Shown one piece after another: positions 37,860-48,941 of a stretch of 64,000 nt of DNA. Positions within the stretch are counted from its first letter, which is position 1, and every line of letters starts with the position of its first letter. The notes beneath the pieces were generated by a model. That model made no database searches. It had not been told where the DNA came from and was given only the letters and a program-made list of their open reading frames with translations. Made by a program: the position numbers and the translations under genes. Origin of the DNA: Mitsuaria chitosanitabida ATCC BAA-476 = NBRC 102408 (lineage in GTDB: Bacteria > Pseudomonadota > Gammaproteobacteria > Burkholderiales > Burkholderiaceae_C); contig NZ_BCYP01000006.1 of assembly GCF_001598255.1 (NCBI RefSeq), positions 1-64,000 of the forward strand, given 5' to 3'.

Positions 37860-38866
37860 GCGCCTCGACTTCCGCTTCGACCTCGACCCCGGCCGCGTCC
37901 TCGTCCGCGAGTCCGTCGGCGGGCGCCTCCCCGGTGACCGCCGACGACCTCGTCCTGCACCACTACGCCGGCTCGCCCTTCGCCGAGAAGGCGCGGCTGA
38001 TGCTGGGCTTCAAGGGCCTGGCCTGGCACTCGGTGACGGTGCCGATGGTGATGCCCAAGCCCGACGTGGCCGCGCTGACCGGCGGCTACCGCCGCACGCC
38101 CTTCCTGCAGATCGGCGCCGACATCTACTGCGACACCGCGCTGATCGCGCGGGTGCTGGAAGGCCGGCGTCCCACGCCCAGCCTGTTCCCGGCCGCGGTG
38201 GCGGGTCAGGCGCGTCTGATCGCGCAGTGGGCCGGCACCGACCTCTTCTGGACGGCGCTGCCGCATGCGATGCAACCCGCGGGCGCGGCGGCGATGTTCG
38301 CCGGCGCGCCGCAGGAAGTGCTGCAGGCCTTCGTCGCCGACCGCAAGGCGATGACCGAGGGCATGCCGCAACCGCGCGGCGGCGACGCGACCGCGGCGCT
38401 GACGCAGTACCTCGAATGGCTGTCCGCGATGCTGGCCGACGGCCGACCCTGGCTGCTGGGCGCGGAGGCGAGCATCGCCGACCTGAGCGTCTATCACCCG
38501 CTGTGGTTCGTGGCCAAGGCCGGGCCGATGGCCGCCATCCTGACGCCGCACGAGGCGTTGCGCGCCTGGATGGCGCGTGTCGCCGCGATCGGCCACGGCG
38601 AGCGCGCGGGGAAGCTCGACAGCGCGGCCGCGATCGCGCTGGCGAAGGCGTCGACGCCCAAGCCGGCGCTGGTCGAGGAGGGCCTGGGCTTCGCGCACGG
38701 CGACCCGGTCACCGTGGCGCCCAGCGACTACGCCCGCGACGCGGTCGCCGGCGCGCTGGTCGGCCTGAGCGCCGACACCGTGACCCTGGCCCGCGACGAC
38801 GAGCGCGCCGGCCGGGTGCACGTCCACTTCCCCCGCATCCGCTACGTGCTGCGGAAGGCGGGCTGA
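37856..38866 (+). CDS. Glutathione S-transferase family protein
   Basis: A 336-residue protein. A Ser/Ala-rich low-complexity N-terminus (about 1-30) precedes a thioredoxin-like GST_N domain (LVLHHYAGSPFAEKARLML; YRRTPFLQIGADIYCDTALIA) and a helical GST_C domain (about 120-230). The last 80 residues form an extra domain (VTVAPSDYARDAVAGALVGL) found in some bacterial GST-like proteins. The active-site residue is Ser or Tyr near the YAGSPF segment. The substrate is unknown. It ends a three-gene overlapping unit with the MDR and GNAT genes, suggesting detoxification of reactive carbonyls (inference). Confidence 0.88.
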   Translation: MSASTSASTSTPAASSSASPSAGASPVTADDLVLHHYAGSPFAEKARLMLGFKGLAWHSVTVPMVMPKPDVAALTGGYRRTPFLQIGADIYCDTALIARVLEGRRPTPSLFPAAVAGQARLIAQWAGTDLFWTALPHAMQPAGAAAMFAGAPQEVLQAFVADRKAMTEGMPQPRGGDATAALTQYLEWLSAMLADGRPWLLGAEASIADLSVYHPLWFVAKAGPMAAILTPHEALRAWMARVAAIGHGERAGKLDSAAAIALAKASTPKPALVEEGLGFAHGDPVTVAPSDYARDAVAGALVGLSADTVTLARDDERAGRVHVHFPRIRYVLRKAG

Positions 38867-38986
38867 GCGCGCGCCGGGCAGGACCCGGCCGCACGGCCCG
38901 CCGCCGGACAGCGGCGGCCCGACCGATCTGCGGCGGCCGCGCGAGACGGCCCCGCCCGCAACCCCGAACGACAAGGAGACAAGCGC

Positions 38987-39883
38987 ATGAAGGACTATCA
39001 AGGCAAGACCGCGGTGATCACCGGCGCGGGCTCGGGCTTCGGCCTGGAAGTGGCGCGCATCGCGGCCTCGCGCGGCATGAACCTCGTCCTGTGCGACGTG
39101 CAGCAGGACGCGCTGGACAAGGCCGCGGCCGAGTTCGCCGGCCATCAGGTGCTGGCACGCCGCGTCGACGTGGCCAAGGCCGATCAGATGGAGGCCTTGG
39201 CCGCTGCGGTGCAGGAGCGCTTCGGCGCTCCGAACTTCGTGTTCAACAACGCGGGCGTGGGCTCGGGCGGGTTGATCTGGGAGAACTCGCTTGCGGACTG
39301 GGAATGGGTGCTGGGCGCCAACCTGATGGGCGTGGTCCACGGGGTGCGGCTGTTCACGCCCCTGATGCTGGCCGCCGCCAAGGCCGATCCCGCCTGGCAG
39401 GGCCACATCGTCAACACCGCCTCCATGGCCGGCATGCTGAATCCGCCCAACATGGGCGTCTACAACGTGTCCAAGCACGCGGTGGTGTCGCTCAGCGAGA
39501 CGCTCCATCAAGACCTGGCCCTGGTCACCGACCAGGTGCGCGCGTCGGTGTTGTGCCCGTACTTCGTGCCGACCGGCATCACGCACAGCGAGCGCAACCG
39601 CCCCGGGGAACTCGGGGCCGCCAAGCCGACGAAGAGCCAGCTGATCTCGCAGGCGATGACGGACAAGGCGGTGAGCTCCGGCAAGCTGACCGCGGCGGAT
39701 GTGGCCCGGATGGTGTTCGAGGCGCTGGACGAGGAGCGCTTCTACATCTTCAGCCACCCGCAGGCGCTGAAGGGCGTGCAGACCAGGCTGGAGGACGTGA
39801 TGCAGGTGCGGAATCCGACGGATCCCTTCGCGGACAAGCCGGAGATCGGGGCGCGGTTGCGGGAGGCGCTGCGGAGCGCTTGA
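38987..39883 (+). CDS. Short-chain dehydrogenase/reductase
   Basis: A 298-residue SDR preceded by AAGGAGACAAGCGC. Cofactor loop TGAGSGFGLEVA (about 13-24), NNAGVGSGG, and catalytic Ser/Tyr/Lys in NTASMAGMLN and YNVSKHAVVSL. The longer C-terminus, compared with FabG-type SDRs, is usual for the subgroup acting on steroid- or alcohol-like substrates. The substrate is unknown. The gene ends just before the REP-flanked repeat region. Confidence 0.92.
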   Translation: MKDYQGKTAVITGAGSGFGLEVARIAASRGMNLVLCDVQQDALDKAAAEFAGHQVLARRVDVAKADQMEALAAAVQERFGAPNFVFNNAGVGSGGLIWENSLADWEWVLGANLMGVVHGVRLFTPLMLAAAKADPAWQGHIVNTASMAGMLNPPNMGVYNVSKHAVVSLSETLHQDLALVTDQVRASVLCPYFVPTGITHSERNRPGELGAAKPTKSQLISQAMTDKAVSSGKLTAADVARMVFEALDEERFYIFSHPQALKGVQTRLEDVMQVRNPTDPFADKPEIGARLREALRSA

Positions 39884-39903
39884 GGGGACGAGAGGGAGAG
39901 CCC

Positions 39904-40178
39904 GAAGACCCTCACCCCAGCCCTCTCCCGCAAGCGGGCGAGGGGGCAAGAAGGCTCTGGCGTGCGCGCACTGGCCGCATTCCCTCGCTGGTGTGCGCGC
40001 AAGGCCGCATTCCCCCGCTGGGGCGAGCGCACTGGCCGCATTCCCTCGCTGGTGTGCGCGCAAGGCCGCATTCCCCCGCTGGGGCGCGCGCACTGGCCGC
40101 ATTTCCCCGCTGGTGTACGCGCACTGGCCGCATGACTCCCTCTCCCGCTTGCGGGAGAGGGCAGGGGTGAGGGTCTTC
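39904..40178. repeat. REP doublet enclosing a 30-61 bp tandem repeat
   Basis: Two 41-base REP-like units lie in inverted orientation (39904-39944 with one mismatch, and 40138-40178). Between them are about six roughly 30-base units of two alternating types, one containing CACTGGCCGCATTCCCTCGC and the other CAAGGCCGCATTCCCCCGC. Two full 61-base higher-order repeats are visible. The region is 275 bases, sits in a 416-base gap between an SDR and a sensor kinase gene, and has no coding potential that I can support. It looks like a REPIN-type element whose spacer has expanded. Confidence 0.75.
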
Positions 40179-40299
40179 GTGACTTTTTCCGACCCCGGGC
40201 TCCCCCGGATGCGGGTTCCCCGGACATCCCGGACGGGGGAGGCGGGATCACAATCCGCCCGTGGTCAACGCCGTCCTCCCCGTCGCGCGGATCCTGCGC

Positions 40300-41991
40300 A
40301 TGTTCAGCCGCCTGTTCCCGATCGCCCTGATCGCGGCGGCGGCCTGGCTGTCCCTGGCGGGCCAGGGCCACGCCGATCCGCGGGACTGGCTGACCCCGGA
40401 GGAGCGGGCCTGGGTCGCCCAGCACCCGGTGCTGCGCGTCGGCGCCTCGGCCACCTACGGTCCCTTCACCTTCACCGACCAGGAAGGCCGCACCGCCGGC
40501 CTCTCGGTCGACTACGCTCAGCGTCTGTCCGAGCTCACCGGCCTGCGCTTCGAGTTCCAGCCGGCCAAGACCTTCGCGGAGAACCTCACCGCGCTCTCCG
40601 ACGACCAGCTCGACCTGCTGATGTCGTTGCGCGAGACGCCCGAGCGCACCGCGACCATCGGCTTCACCCGTCCCTACATCAGCGTCCCCGCCGTCCTGCT
40701 GCGCCGGGTCGGCGACCCGGCCGGGCCGCTGCAGCCGGGCGAGGCGGTGGCGGTGGCCCGCGGCTACGCGGTGGGCAGCTTCCTGAAGGACCGCTACGCC
40801 ACCAATCCGGTGCGGGTGGAGGCCGACGACCGCACGGTGCTGCGGCGCCTGGCCGGCGGCGAGGTCGGCGCGGCGGTGATGGACCTGGCCGGCGCGACCT
40901 ACCTGATGCGGCACGAGGGCATCGGCAACCTGCGGGTGGTGGACGACATCGGCTTCGCCTATTCGCTGGGCATCGGCTATCGGCGCGACTGGCCGATGCT
41001 GGGCCGCATCCTGGACAAGGCGCTGACCCGCATCGGCGAGAGCGAGCGCCAGGCCATCGCCGATCGCTGGATCACGCAGGACAGCTCGCTGATGCGCTGG
41101 CAGCGCCGCGCGCTGTGGGGCTTCGGCATCGCGCTCGTGCTGGTGCTGGCGGGCCTGGGCCTGGTCCTGCTCTGGAACCGCGCGCTCCAGCGCCAGGTGC
41201 GGCTGCGCGGCGAGCAGCTGCAGCGGGAGCTGGCCGAGCGCACCCGCTTGCAGGACGTGGACCGGGCGCGGGAGATGGCCGAGGTCACGAGCAAGACCAA
41301 GAGCGAGTTCCTGTCGCAGGCCAGCCATGAGCTGCGCACGCCGCTGAACGCGGTGCTCGGGTTCAGCCAGCTGCTGGCGCAGGATCCGAAGCGGCCGCTG
41401 GACGAGGTGCAGCAGACCCGGGTCCGGCACATCGACGAGGCGGCCAAGCATCTGCTGGTGCTGATCGAGGACATGATGACGCTCTCCCGCGTGGAGGCGA
41501 ACACGCTGACGGTGCAGGCGCTGCCGCTGCAGGCCGGGCCGCTGCTGCGGCGCTGCGTGGAGCTGGCGCAGCCGGCGGCCGAGGCGGCCGGCGTGCAGCT
41601 GGAGCTGGGCATCACGCCGGAGGAGGACCAGACGCTGCCGCTGGTGCAGGCCGACCCGATCCGGCTGGAGCAGGTGCTGCACAACCTCATCTCCAATGCC
41701 ATCAAGTACAACCGCCGTGGCGGCTGGGTGCAGGTCCGGGCGAGGGCGGAGCCGCGCGGTTTCCGCATCGAGGTGGCGGACAACGGCATCGGGCTGAGCG
41801 CCGAGCAGCGCGCGCAGCTCTTCCAGCCCTTCAACCGGCTGGGCCGGGTGGAGCAGCCCGGGCACGGCATCGGACTGGTCATCTGCAAGCAGCTGATGGA
41901 GCGCATGGGCGGTCGCATCCTGGTCGATTCCGAGAGCGGGCAGGGATCGCGCTTCACCCTGGAACTGCCGGCCGTGCCGGCGATGGGCTGA
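40300..41991 (+). CDS. Sensor histidine kinase with periplasmic substrate-binding domain
   Basis: A 563-residue membrane kinase. A signal peptide (cleaved near residue 25, GHA-DPRDW) is followed by an SBP_bac_3 domain (about 40-260; LRVGASATYGPFTFTDQEG; LLMSLRETPERT). A TM segment (about 272-292), a short coiled coil, a HisKA domain with phosphorylated H343 (SQASHELRTPLNAVL), and an HATPase domain (NLISNAIKYN, ADNGIGL, GHGIGLVICKQ) complete it. It probably senses an amino acid or similar small solute. No receiver domain and no intact response-regulator gene is nearby. A GTG start at 40261 is also possible, adding 13 residues. Confidence 0.93.
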   Translation: MFSRLFPIALIAAAAWLSLAGQGHADPRDWLTPEERAWVAQHPVLRVGASATYGPFTFTDQEGRTAGLSVDYAQRLSELTGLRFEFQPAKTFAENLTALSDDQLDLLMSLRETPERTATIGFTRPYISVPAVLLRRVGDPAGPLQPGEAVAVARGYAVGSFLKDRYATNPVRVEADDRTVLRRLAGGEVGAAVMDLAGATYLMRHEGIGNLRVVDDIGFAYSLGIGYRRDWPMLGRILDKALTRIGESERQAIADRWITQDSSLMRWQRRALWGFGIALVLVLAGLGLVLLWNRALQRQVRLRGEQLQRELAERTRLQDVDRAREMAEVTSKTKSEFLSQASHELRTPLNAVLGFSQLLAQDPKRPLDEVQQTRVRHIDEAAKHLLVLIEDMMTLSRVEANTLTVQALPLQAGPLLRRCVELAQPAAEAAGVQLELGITPEEDQTLPLVQADPIRLEQVLHNLISNAIKYNRRGGWVQVRARAEPRGFRIEVADNGIGLSAEQRAQLFQPFNRLGRVEQPGHGIGLVICKQLMERMGGRILVDSESGQGSRFTLELPAVPAMG

Positions 41992-42168
41992 GGCAGACCG
42001 GCGGCCGACCACGCGCCGGCAGCGGGCCGCCCCGCCGGCGTGCCGAGGCCGCCGGATGGCGGGCCCTGCCGCGGGCCGCGTCGCAAGGTCTGGCACACTG
42101 CGCGCCCTTCGGCGCACACTCGGCCGTTCGCGCCACCCCCGGCGCCACTCCAGCAGTCACACTCCGCC

Positions 42169-43431
42169 ATGTCCTCTGAATCCTCCCGCCGCGCCGTCGT
42201 CATCGGCGGCGGCCCAGCCGGCCTGATGGCCGCCGAACGACTCGCGCTCGCCGGTGTCGGCGTCGACCTGTACGACGCGATGGCCACCGTCGGCCGCAAG
42301 TTCCTGCTCGCGGGCAAGGGCGGCCTGAACCTGACCCACTCCGAATCCCGTCCCGATTTCGACAGCCGCTACTTCGAGCGCGCCGCCGACGTCGGCGCCT
42401 GGCTGGACCGCTTCGACGGCGAGGCGCTGCGGACCTGGGCCCAGGGCCTGGGCGTCGAGACCTTCGTCGGCACCTCGGGCCGCGTCTTCCCCAAGGACCT
42501 GAAGGCCGCGCCGATGCTGCGCGCCTGGCTGTCGCGGCTCAAGGGCCAGGGCGTGCGCTTCCACATGAAGCACCGCTGGCTCGGCTGGGCCGAGGACGGC
42601 GCGCTGCGCTTCCAGTCCCCCGAGGGCGAACTGAGCGTCGCCGCCGGGACCGTCGTGCTCGCGCTGGGCGGCGCCTCGTGGCCGCAACTCGGCTCGGACG
42701 GCGCATGGACCCCGTTGTTGGCGCAGGCCGGCGCCGAGGTCTCGCCGCTGCGCCCGGCCAATTGCGGCTTCGACCTGGGCCCCACGCGCGAAGGCGCGGC
42801 GCCGGGCTGGTCGCCGTTCTTCGCCGAGAAATTCGCCGGTCAGCCGGTCAAGCCCGTGGCGCTGTCCGCCGAGGGCGTCGACGGCCGCCGCTTCTCCCGC
42901 CAGGGCGAGTTCGTCGTCACCGCGACCGGCATCGAAGGCTCGCTGGTCTACGCGGCCTCGGCGCTGCTGCGCGAGAAGATCGAGCGCGACGGCGAGGCCG
43001 TGGTCCACCTGGACCTGCTCCCGAGCCGCGACGCGTCGTGGGTGGACGAGCAGGTCGCCTACCCGCGAGGGTCGCGCTCGATGTCCTCGCACCTGAAGAG
43101 TCGGCTGAACCTCGAAGGCCTGAAGGCCGGCCTGCTGCACGAGGCGCTGACCAAGGAACAGTACGGCGACGTCGCGCTGCTCGCGCGCACGATCAAGGCG
43201 CTGCCGCTGCGCCTGCGGGCCGCGCGACCGGTGGCGGAGGTGATCAGCACGGCGGGCGGCGTGACGCTGGCCTCGCTGGACGCGCAGCTGATGCTCAAGG
43301 CCCGCCCCGGGGTGTTCGTCGCCGGCGAGATGCTGGACTGGGAAGCGCCGACGGGCGGCTATCTGCTCACCGCGTCCCTGGCCAGCGGCCTGATCGCGGG
43401 CGACGGCGCGGTCGAATGGCTCCAGCAGTGA
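42169..43431 (+). CDS. BaiN/HI0933-like flavoprotein (TIGR03862 type)
   Basis: A 420-residue FAD protein. The dinucleotide fold VVIGGGPAGLMAAERLA (about 11-27) and the family block VGRKFLLAGKGGLNLTHSE (about 45-63) are clear. Further segments are LALGGASWPQLGSDGAW and the C-terminal GEMLDWEAPTGGYLLTASLASG. Relatives reduce double bonds of bile-acid-like or other substrates, but most members have no known reaction. The start at 42169 is set by homology to the fold, since upstream in-frame residues are Pro/Arg-rich. Confidence 0.9.
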   Translation: MSSESSRRAVVIGGGPAGLMAAERLALAGVGVDLYDAMATVGRKFLLAGKGGLNLTHSESRPDFDSRYFERAADVGAWLDRFDGEALRTWAQGLGVETFVGTSGRVFPKDLKAAPMLRAWLSRLKGQGVRFHMKHRWLGWAEDGALRFQSPEGELSVAAGTVVLALGGASWPQLGSDGAWTPLLAQAGAEVSPLRPANCGFDLGPTREGAAPGWSPFFAEKFAGQPVKPVALSAEGVDGRRFSRQGEFVVTATGIEGSLVYAASALLREKIERDGEAVVHLDLLPSRDASWVDEQVAYPRGSRSMSSHLKSRLNLEGLKAGLLHEALTKEQYGDVALLARTIKALPLRLRAARPVAEVISTAGGVTLASLDAQLMLKARPGVFVAGEMLDWEAPTGGYLLTASLASGLIAGDGAVEWLQQ

Positions 43432-43574
43432 CCTGAAGACGGCGCGATGGCCGCGGCGCCGCGCACCGCCGCCCTCGCCGAATCAGTCTTCTTTCCCCCG
43501 CGTCTCAGCCCTTTGCCGATGGCGCGCACGCCGCCGCGCGCGGCAGCATGGACGGTCCCCGAGGAGTCCCGTCC

Positions 43575-44033
43575 ATGCGCGATCCCCAGTCCTGTCGACC
43601 GCCACCGTCCGCGGCCGCTTCGCCGGTCGAGGCCGATCCCTTCCTGCCCTCCGAGTACACCGCCGCCTTGCTGCGGCAGGTGCGGCTGCGGGCGCCGCTC
43701 ACCGGACGCGTGCTGGACATGGGCACCGGCAGCGGCGTGCTGCTCGCGGCGCTGGCCGAGTGCGGCGCGCAGGACCTTGTCGGCGTCGACATCGAGCCCA
43801 GCGCCGTGCATCGCGCCGGCGCGCTCGTCGAGACGCTCGGCCTCCCGCGCGCCTGCGTGCGGCAGGGCGATCTCTGGGACGCCGTCCGGGGCCAGTCCTT
43901 CGACCTCGTCGTCTTCAACCCGCCGCAGTTGCCGGTGCGCGCGGGCGCCGAACCCGGCATGCGCTTGCGCCCTGGAGCGAGGGTGGGGTGCCCGGGCGCG
44001 AGGTGATCGACCGGTTTCTGGACGGAGGCGCTG
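43575..44033 (+). pseudogene. Truncated, frameshifted SAM-dependent methyltransferase
   Basis: The frame opens at 43575 after GAGGAG and codes the first part of a class I methyltransferase: RVLDMGTGSGVLLAALAE (motif I), VGVDIEPSAVHRA (motif II) and FDLVVFNPPQLPVRAG (NPPQ catalytic motif). Near 43970 the reading moves by one base: the expected continuation WSEGGVPGREVIDRFLDGG is found in another frame, while the original frame ends at 44006. After about 44030 the methyltransferase sequence stops and a LuxR-type HTH begins, so at least the last third of the enzyme is missing. It looks like a decayed N5-glutamine or ribosomal-type methyltransferase. Confidence 0.65.
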
Positions 44034-44036
44034 CAG

Positions 44037-44246
44037 GTGAGCGCCTTCGAGCGGCTCACGCCGAAGGAGCGGGAGATCGTCCAGCTGCTGGCCGAGGGCC
44101 TGACGACCAAGCAGATCGCCGCGCAGCTGGACGTGAGCCACAAGACCGTGGCCTCGCACCGCGAGCACGCCGTCGCGAAGCTGGGCCTGCGCGGCGTGGC
44201 TGACCTGACCCGCTATGCGATCCGGGAAGGACTGGCGCGGGCTTGA
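44037..44246 (+). CDS. Orphan LuxR/NarL-type HTH domain protein
   Basis: A 69-residue frame from GTG (44037) with GGAGG eight bases upstream. It consists only of a GerE-type HTH (LTPKEREIVQLLAEGLTTKQ, then VSHKTVASHREHAVAKLGL). This is the output end of a NarL-family response regulator; the receiver domain is missing. It may be a remnant joined to the decayed methyltransferase by a deletion, or a functional stand-alone HTH. The DNA-contact helix looks intact. A palindrome GTGATC-CTGA-GATCAC follows at 44269-44284. Confidence 0.6.
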   Translation: MSAFERLTPKEREIVQLLAEGLTTKQIAAQLDVSHKTVASHREHAVAKLGLRGVADLTRYAIREGLARA

Positions 44247-44336
44247 ACTCAAGGGAACGGCTGATCAAGTGATCCTGAGATCACGTGATGGCGAACGGTG
44301 GAGGTCGTCCAGAAGGCGTGATGGGACGGCCCCCAT

Positions 44337-44825
44337 TCACTTTCCCTGATAGGTGAACTGGACGATGGCGGACGCGCCGCCCGTCGGAAGATGGCAGCCG
44401 TTGTCGATGGTCACGATGACTTCATGAGCGCACCTTTGAAGCGCCGTCGACAGGATCTCGAAATCGGTGGTGCTCGAGATCGAATAGAGCCGCACCCTGG
44501 TGAAGCGGTGCCGCAGGAGCGGCTCATGCCGCTCATCCCGGATCTCCATCGTTCCCCGAAGGTCGAGTCCTTCCTTCTTCCCGATCGAATCCGCCTCGAT
44601 CGCGGCCCGGATGCGCGCGGCCTGGCGACGGCCGTCGATCTCTTGAGGCAACGCCACCAGCACGCTGTAGGACTTGCCCGGCAGAGGTGGCTTCTCCAGT
44701 TGCGTCTGCAGGACCTTCGCGGGGCAGGTCGGGTCGCTGGCGGCGGCGTCCGCAGCGCGCGCGTCGGTCAGCGAGAGAGCGGCCATGAGCGCGATCCCGG
44801 CGATATCCCGTCTTCTTCCCCGCAT
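44337..44825 (-). CDS. Secreted hypothetical protein
   Basis: A 162-residue protein I do not recognise. A signal peptide is clear (basic start, then IAGIALMAALSLTDARA, cleaved near residue 25). The mature part has a likely disulfide pair (Cys near 34 in DPTCPAK, and CAHEVIVTIDNGCHLP) and beta-strand-like segments (YSVLVALPQEIDG; ASAIVQFTYQGK). It may be a small periplasmic beta-domain protein. It lies downstream of the two peptidase genes on the same strand, and its DNA is lower in GC than theirs. Confidence 0.65.
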   Translation of the reverse strand: MRGRRRDIAGIALMAALSLTDARAADAAASDPTCPAKVLQTQLEKPPLPGKSYSVLVALPQEIDGRRQAARIRAAIEADSIGKKEGLDLRGTMEIRDERHEPLLRHRFTRVRLYSISSTTDFEILSTALQRCAHEVIVTIDNGCHLPTGGASAIVQFTYQGK

Positions 44826-44895
44826 GTGTCGTCCCCGTGCTGTCGGGCTCTCACGGTATGGACTTCACATGACTGGAAGAAGACGGGTCTCACCG

Positions 44896-46494
44896 TCACT
44901 GCGGCTTGTACGTCACCTTCAGCTGATAGTTGCCCGCGGCATAGCCGTTGAGCAGCACGTACACGTCGCCGGCGGTCGTCGTCGTCACCGAGCAGCCCTC
45001 GGTCGCGGTGGACCCGTCCGACTTGCAGGTGTAGGTCGACGTGGTCGGCACCGCGCCCTTGCGGACGTAGAGGTCGATGTCCCCCGTGCCCGTCGTGCTC
45101 GCCGCCAGGCTGGCGTTGGCCGCCACCTTGAACGGGCCGAAGCTCCTGGTCTGGTTGCGCGTCAGGCTGCCGCTGAAGGTCTCCGTCTTGTCGGCGGGCG
45201 GCTGCGTCCCCGGACCGTCCGCGCCCAGTTCCACCGCGTAGGCCGCCGCCAGGCGCGCGAACTTCAGCGAGTGGTCGGCCTGGCTGCCCATGCTCGCGTA
45301 GGTGTCGTTGGCGCTGTGGATGTTGGGGTTGTCGGCGGCGAAGCTGGACTCGAAGGGCATGCTCGCCGCATAGCCCTGCGCGTTCCAGGACGCATGGTCC
45401 GAGCAGGCGTAGCCGCAGCGGTCCGTCCCCACCTTCAGCGTCGGCAGATAGGTCGAGATCAGGTTGGACAGGAAGGTGTTCTGCGCGCTGTCCGTGTAGT
45501 CGCTGAACAGGTAGATGTCGGCCGCGGCGCCCTTGTAGTTGGTCATGTCCAGCTGCAGCACGCCCACCACGTTGGTCCCCGCCGCGGCGAAGGCGTTCGC
45601 GATGTCCTGCGAGCCGCGCAGGCCCACTTCCTCGGCGGCGTAGGCCATCAGCTTGATGGTGCGGCGCGGCTTGAAGTTGGCCGACACCAGCGCGCGCAGC
45701 ACCTCGGTCAGGCTGGCCACGCCCGACGCGTCGTCGTCCGCGCCCGGCGCCCGCATGGTCTCGGCCGAACCGCCCGACTGGTTGATCGAATCCAGGTGCG
45801 CGCCCATCACCACCACCTCGGTGCCGTTGTCGCTGCCCTGGATCGTCGCGATCACCGACTTCTGCGCCCAGCCCGAATGGGTGAACTGCTCGACCGTGAT
45901 GTCGCCGCGGCCCGCGGCCACCGTGGTCCAGCGCTGCTTGAGCCAGTTCGACGCGTTCACGCCGCTGCTGCTGGTGTAGTAGCGGTTGGTGTAGCCCGAC
46001 AGGTCGACGATGGTCTGGCCGATGTTGCTGGCCTGCATCTGCGCCAGCAGCGGCGTCACCACGCTCTGCTGGTCGATGACGTAGCTGGGCCGCGTCGCCA
46101 CGGCCGCGGCGGCCAGGCGCTGCGCGGCCACCGGCGTGCTGTGCCGCTGCAGCGAGGCCAGGCCGGCGGCCTTGCTCGCGTGGAACATGTAGCCGCCGCA
46201 GCGGCGCAGCTCCTCATGGATCGACTGGCTGAGCGAGGCCAGCGCGTCGGCGTCGACCTCGACCAGGTGGATCTTCTCCGGCGCCTTGGAGCGCGCGGCG
46301 CTCAAGGCCTGCGACGCGTCCTGCGCCGGATCGGCCAGCACGCTGGACACGGCGCGCGCCGAGGGTTGGCTCTTCTGCAGCTGGATCAGCGCGGCGTCGC
46401 CGAGGCTGATCCAGACCTTCTCACCGGCCTGAGCGGCCGGTGTGAGCGCGGCCAGCCCGAGGCACAGCACGCTGAGGGCGAAAAACTGACGCAT
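44896..46494 (-). CDS. Secreted M28-family aminopeptidase with PPC domain
   Basis: A 532-residue zinc aminopeptidase of the Vibrio/Aeromonas AAP type. Signal peptide about 1-23, N-terminal propeptide to about 150, catalytic domain about 160-430, and a C-terminal PPC (pre-peptidase) domain about 440-532 (SLTRNQTRSFGPF; GDIDLYVRKGAVP). Zinc and catalytic residues are visible: H233 (MGAHLDS), D254 region (GADDDASG), E288/E289 (AYAAEEVGLRGS) and LQLDMTNYKG. It removes N-terminal hydrophobic residues from peptides outside the cell. It follows the M4 peptidase on the same strand after 193 bases. Confidence 0.95.
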   Translation of the reverse strand: MRQFFALSVLCLGLAALTPAAQAGEKVWISLGDAALIQLQKSQPSARAVSSVLADPAQDASQALSAARSKAPEKIHLVEVDADALASLSQSIHEELRRCGGYMFHASKAAGLASLQRHSTPVAAQRLAAAAVATRPSYVIDQQSVVTPLLAQMQASNIGQTIVDLSGYTNRYYTSSSGVNASNWLKQRWTTVAAGRGDITVEQFTHSGWAQKSVIATIQGSDNGTEVVVMGAHLDSINQSGGSAETMRAPGADDDASGVASLTEVLRALVSANFKPRRTIKLMAYAAEEVGLRGSQDIANAFAAAGTNVVGVLQLDMTNYKGAAADIYLFSDYTDSAQNTFLSNLISTYLPTLKVGTDRCGYACSDHASWNAQGYAASMPFESSFAADNPNIHSANDTYASMGSQADHSLKFARLAAAYAVELGADGPGTQPPADKTETFSGSLTRNQTRSFGPFKVAANASLAASTTGTGDIDLYVRKGAVPTTSTYTCKSDGSTATEGCSVTTTTAGDVYVLLNGYAAGNYQLKVTYKPQ

Positions 46495-46687
46495 GGTGGT
46501 TCTCCCTGGAGCCCCGCGGTGGCGGGGCGTCGCTTGAATCGTTGGTGGCGCCCCGGCCCTTCGTGCCGCCGGACGCGCGGCGGGATGCGCGAGGGCGGCC
46601 GCGATCGCTCGAGCACGGGGCGGGCACGGAAACGGCGAAGCCGGCGCGCCGCTCGTGGCGGCGCGCCGGGATCCGGTCAGGCGTGGA

Positions 46688-48941
<2,254 letters not shown>

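Noticed and set aside
39955-40135. CRISPR-like array of about 30-base repeats
   Set aside because: The units are contiguous and alternate in two types with no unique spacers, and no cas genes are near. It is a tandem repeat inside a REP doublet.
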